Assembly (NCBI GenBank): GCA_964564015.1
Contig: CAZLZR010000004.1
Coordinates: 1 to 64,000 of the forward strand
Length of the DNA: 64,000 bases
Direction: 5' to 3'
Source: Acetivibrio sp964564015
Lineage (GTDB): Bacteria > Bacillota > Clostridia > Acetivibrionales > Acetivibrionaceae
Shown here: one piece after another, positions 59,479 through 64,000 of the stretch
Position numbering within the stretch: position 1 is the stretch's first letter
Layout: every line of letters begins with the position of its first letter
Translations under genes and position numbers: made by a program
Notes under the pieces: generated by a model
Databases searched by the model: none
Seen by the model: only the letters and a program-made list of their open reading frames with translations
Told to the model about the DNA's origin: nothing

Positions 59479-60246
59479 ATGAGTACAAAAGCTAGCAGCC
59501 TTACTGATGATGATATCAAGAACTTGTTGAAGGAATACTATTATAGCTTCAAAGCTGATAAAAAACATATAAGTCTTTGTTTGCCGGTTTGTCCTGAATG
59601 TAATATGCATTGCAGCTACTGTAAAAAAAACTTTGACAAGCGAAAGGACTTGATTTTGAAACCATCTGAAGCATTAGAAGTTCTGGTTAGAGCTTTAAAG
59701 CTTTATACTGACATAACTTCTGTTGACATAATTGGTCCTGGAGATACATTGGCAACACATCATGCGTTTGAGACTTTTGAACTCATAAATGAAAAATATC
59801 CTTACTTGGATAAACATTTAACTACAAATGGACTTATGTTGAAAGAAAACGCAGAGAGAATTGCACGTATTGGCATAAAAACTGTGACAGTAAATGTAAA
59901 TGCAGTAAACCCGGATATATTACAAAGCATTTGCAGCAAAATAATTTATAATGGGTTCCCGATTACCGACAAGGAAGCTGCACGCTGGCTGTTGCTTGCT
60001 CAGGCTGCAGGAATCAAAAGGCTGAATGATTTGGGGGTAAACATTAATATTAGTACAGTATTAATTCCGGGGATAAATAATGATCATATTGGAGAGGTAG
60101 CAAAGGTAACATCAAAACTTGGTGCATCAACTATAAGTATTATTCCAATATTTAATTCAGACAGCAATATAAAAATAAATAAAAAGATTATTAGTGATAT
60201 TGAGAATGCTAAGAGGCAAGCAGGCAAGTATTTGAGAATAGCGTGA
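59479..60246 (+). CDS. Short NifB-like radical SAM protein (system B)
   Basis: This 255-residue protein has the radical SAM motif CNMHCSYC (CX3CX2C) after LPVCPE. DIIGPGDTLATHHAFETFEL and HLTTNGLMLKENAERIARIG correspond to NifB GIAGPGDALAN and the following strand, and STVLIPGINNDHIGEVAKV matches NifB STVMIKGIND-type barrel strands. It lacks NifB's N-terminal HPCYS...HLPVAP segment and the NifX domain. It therefore lacks part of the K-cluster ligand set and may make a simpler cofactor or act with the protein at 53987. AAGGAG precedes ATG at 59479. Confidence 0.85.
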   Translation: MSTKASSLTDDDIKNLLKEYYYSFKADKKHISLCLPVCPECNMHCSYCKKNFDKRKDLILKPSEALEVLVRALKLYTDITSVDIIGPGDTLATHHAFETFELINEKYPYLDKHLTTNGLMLKENAERIARIGIKTVTVNVNAVNPDILQSICSKIIYNGFPITDKEAARWLLLAQAAGIKRLNDLGVNINISTVLIPGINNDHIGEVAKVTSKLGASTISIIPIFNSDSNIKINKKIISDIENAKRQAGKYLRIA

Positions 60247-60329
60247 TATCTATAAGTCATAAAGAAGCTATAAAGCTTTGATAATAAATAATAATCAAAT
60301 AATTACTAATTATGGATAGGAGAAACAAT

Positions 60330-61205
60330 ATGGCTAAAAAACTAAAACAAATTGCAATTTATGGAAAAGGCGGAATAGGTAAATCGACAACAACCTCAAA
60401 TATAAGTGCGGCCTTATCTACGGCAGGGTATAAGGTTATGCAGTTTGGTTGCGACCCTAAAAGTGATTCAACTAATACACTAAGAGGAGGAAAGTACATA
60501 CCGACAGTGTTGGATACTTTGAGAGAAAAAAGTGTTGTCAAAGCTCACGAGGTAATATTCCAGGGCTTCAACGGAATATATTGCGTAGAAGCAGGAGGGC
60601 CAGCTCCTGGTGTTGGTTGTGCAGGACGTGGAATTATAACAGCTGTCCAATTATTTAAACAACAAAAGATATTTGAAGAACTTGACCTTGATTATGTAAT
60701 ATATGATGTATTGGGTGATGTTGTTTGCGGTGGATTTGCTGTACCTATTCGTGAAGGAATCGCAGAACATGTATTTACTGTGTCTTCTGCAGATTTTATG
60801 GCTATATATGCTGCAAACAATCTCTTTAAGGGAATTCAAAAGTATTCAAATTCGGGCGGGGCACTTTTAGGTGGTGTTATTGCAAACTCAATAAATGCAC
60901 CGTATGCAAAGGAGATCATTGACGACTTTGTAAAGCAGACTAATACGCAGGTGGTTGAATATGTACCGAGATCAGTAACTGTTACTCAAAGTGAGCTTCA
61001 GGGAAAGACGACAATTGAAGCAGCTCCCGATTCAAAGCAGGCTGATGTCTACAGAAGTCTTGCTAAAAAAATTGCTGAGCATGATAATTCAAAGATTCCA
61101 ACACCACTGGAGATATCAGATCTTAGGGAGTGGGCAAAAAAATGGGGTGATTATTTATTGGCATTAGAGACAGGAGAAGTTAGAAGTGAAGCCGTCGGAA
61201 TTTAA
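60330..61205 (+). CDS. NifH-like nitrogenase-family reductase (system B)
   Basis: This 291-residue [4Fe-4S] ATPase has P-loop IAIYGKGGIGKSTTTSN. The cluster cysteines are in GPAPGVGCAGRGIITAVQLF and YDVLGDVVCGGFAVPIREG. The switch segments resemble NifH, but the protein differs clearly from the 37574 reductase (AEHVFTVSSADFMAIYAANN) and has a C-terminal extension of about 20 residues (LREWAKKWGDYLLALETGEV). ATG at 60330 follows AGGAG; the upstream codon at 60312 is rejected. It is probably the electron donor of the 54493/55859 pair, although encoded in the next transcript. Confidence 0.92.
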   Translation: MAKKLKQIAIYGKGGIGKSTTTSNISAALSTAGYKVMQFGCDPKSDSTNTLRGGKYIPTVLDTLREKSVVKAHEVIFQGFNGIYCVEAGGPAPGVGCAGRGIITAVQLFKQQKIFEELDLDYVIYDVLGDVVCGGFAVPIREGIAEHVFTVSSADFMAIYAANNLFKGIQKYSNSGGALLGGVIANSINAPYAKEIIDDFVKQTNTQVVEYVPRSVTVTQSELQGKTTIEAAPDSKQADVYRSLAKKIAEHDNSKIPTPLEISDLREWAKKWGDYLLALETGEVRSEAVGI

Positions 61206-61228
61206 TAAACTGAAACATCATTCATACA

Positions 61229-61252
61229 GGTATCCGAATATGGATACCTTTT
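61229..61252 (+). terminator. Intrinsic terminator after the system B nifH-like gene
   Basis: GGTATCC (61229-61235) pairs with GGATACC (61242-61248), followed by TTTTAG. Only 30 nt separate it from the next attenuator hairpin, with no promoter between. Confidence 0.85.
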
Positions 61253-61281
61253 AGTTTTAGAATGAATTTAAAAATAAGTCA

Positions 61282-61343
61282 GACCAGAAATCTGGAGGCC
61301 TGATTTTCAATCCGAATGTGGAATGTTATAATTGGCCTTTTTA
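61282..61343 (+). promoter_or_regulatory. Attenuator before the DUF1638/corrinoid operon, no local promoter
   Basis: The hairpin GA-CCAG-AAAT-CTGG-AGGC (61282-61299) runs into a terminator that pairs GGCC...ATT with AATTGGCC and ends TTTTTATT (61343). No TTGACA/TATAAT pair lies between the terminator at 61229 and this hairpin. Expression therefore seems to depend on read-through from the nifH-like gene, passing two terminators in series. Confidence 0.8.
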
Positions 61344-61362
61344 TTACAAAGGACGGGATTTT

Positions 61363-62037
61363 ATGACTATAAAAATAATATGCTGTGAGGTGATGAAAGA
61401 AGAGCTTCTTTCTGTAAAGCCGGAAATAGAGACGGAATTGGAGTTTATATCAATGGGTCTTCATTTGCATCCTGAAAAACTAAAAGTAGAATTACAAAAT
61501 GTAATAAACAGGTCAAAGGGATATACAAAGATTATTTTGGGTTTTGGACTTTGCGGTGGAGCAGTCAGAGGCTTGCAGGCCTCTGAGTGTGAATTGATAA
61601 TTCCTAAGGTTCATGATTGTATACCATTACTTTTAGGATCAAAGGAAGAGATGGAGTTCCAAAAAAGAAGGGAAAGCGGTACGTTTTATTTATCATGTGG
61701 GTGGATGCTGTCAGAAAAAAACATAATATCCGATTATCAACGCATTACAAAAAAGTTTGGAGAGAAAAAAGCATCAAAAGTGCTTTCGAGGATGTTTGAC
61801 AGCTATAAAAGAATACTTTTTATACATACTGGCAGCAGTGGTGAAAGTAAACCATTAGGAAGTGCGAGAGAAATAGGCCGGCTTCTTGGGCTTAGGTTTG
61901 ATGAAACCAAAGGAAGCAAGGACTATATTTATAAACTTGTAAATGGTCCCTGGGATGAGGAGAACTTTATAAGTATAAAGCCTCAAGAGACTATCAATGA
62001 GGAATTGTTTGGAATCAGCTGTATTACAATGTATTAG
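61363..62037 (+). CDS. DUF1638 protein
   Basis: This protein of about 224 residues has KIICCEVMKEELLSVKPEIE, IILGFGLCGGAVRGLQASEC, IPKVHDCIPLLLGSKEEME and YLSCGWMLSEKNIISDYQRI, matching DUF1638. This family is regularly encoded beside corrinoid proteins and UroD-type methyltransferases. The conserved cysteines (CC, LCGG, HDC, SCGW) suggest a metal or cluster site. ATG at 61363 follows AAAGGACGGG; the upstream codon at 61318 lies in the attenuator. A role as maturation or activation factor for the methyltransferase system is inference. Confidence 0.82.
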   Translation: MTIKIICCEVMKEELLSVKPEIETELEFISMGLHLHPEKLKVELQNVINRSKGYTKIILGFGLCGGAVRGLQASECELIIPKVHDCIPLLLGSKEEMEFQKRRESGTFYLSCGWMLSEKNIISDYQRITKKFGEKKASKVLSRMFDSYKRILFIHTGSSGESKPLGSAREIGRLLGLRFDETKGSKDYIYKLVNGPWDEENFISIKPQETINEELFGISCITMY

Positions 62038-62111
62038 TGCTCCGTAACAGAGTTTTATTTTTAGAGCGTGCTTTGTACAGACTGAGGATGTGCATTTTCA
62101 ACATTATGAAA

Positions 62112-62141
62112 GATTAGAAATTGGTAACGTTAATAAGCACT
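62112..62141 (+). repeat. Intercistronic element, copy 3 of 3
   Basis: The copy begins GATTAGAAATTGGTAACGTT and ends AATAAGCACT, matching 26933-26963 and 37442-37471. The stem is kept through wobble pairs (ATTA/TGGT). It lies 47 nt before the corrinoid protein start. Confidence 0.65.
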
Positions 62142-62187
62142 TGTAAAGAATGCATTTTAATATATTAATAAAGTAGGAGGGGTTATT

Positions 62188-62844
62188 ATGACAGCTTTAA
62201 AAGAGGAGTTATTTGGAAAATTATCTGATGCTATAGTTGATATGGAGGAAGATGAGGTTGTAGCACTTTCAAATAAGGTTGTTGATGAAGGTATCGATGC
62301 CTATGAAGCTATTGATAAAGGCTTATCACACGGAATGGAAAGGGCAGGAAAGCTTTTTGATGAGGAAGAATACTTCATACCTGAGCTTTTAATGTGCTCG
62401 GATGCAATGTATGCAGGACTAGATGTGTTAAAGCCTCACATTAAAATTGATGATAAAGAAGAGAAGAAGAAGGTTGTAATAGGAGTTATAGAAGGGGATA
62501 CCCACGATATAGGAAAGAATTTGGTAAAAATAATGCTGGAGACATCAGGGTTTGAAGTATATGATCTGGGTAGGGACATTCCGCCGAAGCTGTTCATAGA
62601 AAAGGCAAAAGAGGTTAAAGCTGATATTATTGCTTTATCTACATTAATGACTACTACGATGGATGGAATGGCCAATGTTATAAATTCTTTAAAGGAAGAA
62701 AACATAAGGAACAACTTTAAAGTAATTATTGGTGGTGGACCTATTTCGCAAAGTTTCGCAGATAAGATCGGGGCAGATGGGTATTCGGTAAATGCAGCCG
62801 AAGCAGTTAGGCTTGTAAATAGGCTTGTGACTGTAAATGTATAA
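62188..62844 (+). CDS. Corrinoid (B12-binding) methyl-carrier protein
   Basis: This 218-residue MtbC/MtaC-type protein has an N-terminal helical cap domain (residues 1-88) with GLSHGMERAGKLFDEEEYFI and PELLMCSDAMYAGLDVLKPH. The cobalamin-binding Rossmann domain has DTHDIGKNLVKIMLETSGFE (the DxHxxG histidine ligand), DIIALSTLMTTTMDGM and VIIGGGPISQSFADKIGADG. It carries the methyl group between a substrate-specific enzyme and the UroD-type methyltransferase at 62878. AGGAGGGG precedes ATG at 62188. No MtaB/MtbB/MttB-type first methyltransferase is in view. Confidence 0.95.
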   Translation: MTALKEELFGKLSDAIVDMEEDEVVALSNKVVDEGIDAYEAIDKGLSHGMERAGKLFDEEEYFIPELLMCSDAMYAGLDVLKPHIKIDDKEEKKKVVIGVIEGDTHDIGKNLVKIMLETSGFEVYDLGRDIPPKLFIEKAKEVKADIIALSTLMTTTMDGMANVINSLKEENIRNNFKVIIGGGPISQSFADKIGADGYSVNAAEAVRLVNRLVTVNV

Positions 62845-62877
62845 AAATTAAAGAGCTTTTTTAAGGAGGAAAAATAA

Positions 62878-63867
62878 ATGAGTAATGTATTGGTAAAGCT
62901 AGAAGTTACTTCTTTGGAAAGAGTAGCTTTAGCATTGCAATTCAAGAAGGCAGACAGAGTACCCGCAGCTCCACTGTTTTGTGGTGCTTCACATAGAGTA
63001 TTGGGAATAACCTATGACAAATGGTCTACAGACTCTGAACTGGCGGTAAAAAGCTTGCTTGCCTCGCAAAAGCTTATTGGGTTTGATGCATTTGTCACTT
63101 TGGTGGATTTATCTGTAGAGGCTGCAGATTTTGGACAGGAAGTTATCTTTCCTAAAAACAGTACAGCTTACCCTAATTTTAATAATCAATATATAAAAAC
63201 TGCTGATGAATACGATAAAATTAAAAAGATAAATCCCAGAGAAACTAAGAGAATGAAATCAGTTATAGATATTTGTAGTGGGCTTGCAAAGGCTAAAGGA
63301 AATGAAGTGGCAATTCTGGGGTTCCTTTATGGTCCTTTAGGCGTCTTGTCACAAATAAGAGGACACAAGGAATTATTTAAAGACCTTATACGCCATCCGA
63401 AGGAAGTATTGCAGGCTATAGAAATAATTACAGAGGTTCTTATAGAGTATGCTGTAGCTCAGATTGAAGCTGGTGCTCATTCTGTTTGCATAGATCCGCT
63501 TTACTCATCACCGACGGTGCTTAGCAAAAGTGGTAATGGAGTGTACTTTGAGGAAGTAATAAAGTGGATAAACCCTGTAGCAATATCAGTGGCCCATCCT
63601 GCATATGGCTGCAAATCTTGGGAAGAGCATGAGCAAAAGTGGGGTAAAAAGATAGTTACAATTGGATATTCCCATCCTTCCAATACTGGATTGATATGGA
63701 GTGAAGATGAGATAATTGAAGATTGCAGAAAGCAGATTGAGTTATTTAAGAATAATGATTCAGGTTTCATCCTCTCTACAGGTTGCGAGTTTCCGCCCAA
63801 TGGAAATTTGATAAGTGCAGCTGCAATGGTAAAAGCTGCAAAAATTTATGGAGCATATAATGTTTAG
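62878..63867 (+). CDS. UroD/MtaA-family methyltransferase
   Basis: This 329-residue protein has LERVALALQFKKADRVPAAP, VAILGFLYGPLGVLSQIRGH, EAGAHSVCIDPLYSSPTVLS and a C-terminal FILSTGCEFPPNGNLISAAA. The UroD-fold zinc ligands of MtaA (HxC and C) are only partly matched: the HPAYGCKSW region replaces HICG and GCEFP is kept. It shares an operon with the corrinoid protein 33 bp upstream and is only distantly similar to the 2386 protein. Thiol methylation or demethylation through the corrinoid protein is the likely reaction class. Confidence 0.88.
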   Translation: MSNVLVKLEVTSLERVALALQFKKADRVPAAPLFCGASHRVLGITYDKWSTDSELAVKSLLASQKLIGFDAFVTLVDLSVEAADFGQEVIFPKNSTAYPNFNNQYIKTADEYDKIKKINPRETKRMKSVIDICSGLAKAKGNEVAILGFLYGPLGVLSQIRGHKELFKDLIRHPKEVLQAIEIITEVLIEYAVAQIEAGAHSVCIDPLYSSPTVLSKSGNGVYFEEVIKWINPVAISVAHPAYGCKSWEEHEQKWGKKIVTIGYSHPSNTGLIWSEDEIIEDCRKQIELFKNNDSGFILSTGCEFPPNGNLISAAAMVKAAKIYGAYNV

Positions 63868-63958
63868 GAATGCACAGTTAGGGGTATTTGTGTTTTTTGT
63901 CATACATACGAATAGTTTGACGGCTGGATAAAAATTATATACGCATTTATGATATTTA

Positions 63959-63992
63959 AGATCAGAGGATTTGTTCTTCTGGTCTTATTATT
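63959..63992 (+). terminator. Probable terminator after the corrinoid operon
   Basis: AAGATCAGAGG pairs with CTTCTGGTCTT (one wobble), followed by ATTATTTTA. It may close the 61363-63867 operon. Because it contains CTGGTC it could also be the start of another leader cut by the window edge. Confidence 0.55.
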
Positions 63993-64000
63993 TTATCTCG

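Noticed and set aside
1911..61343. Calling the leader an ANTAR target, S-box (SAM-I), T-box or BglG-type RAT
   Set aside because: ANTAR sites have two hexaloop hairpins with A1/G4. S-box and T-box leaders are far longer with conserved cores (no GGUGG or kink-turn seen). RAT sequences are about 30 nt with conserved internal bulges. None of these features is present.
1..64000. CRISPR array, tRNA or rRNA genes
   Set aside because: No regularly spaced direct repeats, cloverleaf sequences or rRNA signatures were recognised in the window.

Overview
The window is AT-rich, densely packed DNA from an anaerobic, low-GC Gram-positive bacterium, most like a Clostridium or Ruminiclostridium relative. This rests on AGGAGG ribosome binding sites, many TTG/GTG starts, sigma-A promoters of the form TTGACA-N17-TATAAT, intrinsic terminators, ferredoxin-type sulfite reductase, corrinoid methyltransferase proteins and nitrogenase-family proteins. 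I see no rRNA, tRNA, CRISPR array or intact insertion sequence.

Almost the whole window is one sulfur and organosulfur acquisition island. From left to right: O-acetylhomoserine sulfhydrylase (576-1880, minus); a UroD/MtaA-type methyltransferase and a GNAT (2386-3978); a methionine-type ABC transporter metNIQ (4218-6553); NifB (7027-8295); a decayed stretch with a frameshifted gene and a truncated B12-binding protein (8528-9967); a regulator with two TetR-type DNA-binding domains (10257-11057); a radical SAM/FMN-protein/GNAT/sulfonate-type ABC operon (11391-16649); a siroheme/tetrapyrrole operon hemA to hemL (17329-24087); a ROK regulator; and sulfate assimilation (sulfite reductase, CysH, CysD, CysN; 25991-30398).

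The right half carries two separate nitrogenase-like systems. System A is two permeases plus two binding proteins, then NifH-, NifD- and NifK-like proteins (33229-41230). System B is DUF2292, two permeases, a NifX-like protein, NifK- and NifD-like proteins, an ABC ATPase, an FMN protein, a second DUF2292, a short NifB-like radical SAM protein and a second NifH-like protein (52152-61205). Both D/K pairs keep the P-cluster cysteines and the cofactor cysteine. By my by-eye alignment both lack the histidines that N2-reducing MoFe proteins need. The window closes with a DUF1638, corrinoid protein and UroD-type methyltransferase operon (61363-63867). Decayed NifK-like tails at 30790 and 43370, and a dead binding-protein gene at 24285, show that further copies once existed.

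The most striking feature is a repeated 5' leader. Fifteen clear copies, plus one degenerate copy, lie before the operons of this island on both strands. Each is a tiny hairpin of form GA-[3-4 bp stem]-[3-5 nt A-rich loop]-[stem]-AGRY that runs directly into an intrinsic terminator, usually about 40-75 nt after a TTGACA-N17-TAnnnT promoter. The stem sequence changes from copy to copy with pairing preserved, while the GA and AGR flanks stay fixed. I read this as a transcription attenuator (riboswitch or protein-controlled antiterminator) that defines one regulon joining the nitrogenase-like enzymes, their transporters, NifB, MetY, MetNIQ and the corrinoid methyltransferases.

Working model (inference): binding-protein transporters import small organosulfur compounds; the NifH/D/K-like enzymes reductively cleave C-S bonds, as methylthio-alkane reductase does; methanethiol or sulfide goes to MetY; corrinoid/UroD proteins move methyl groups; and the siroheme and Cys genes supply the inorganic sulfate route.
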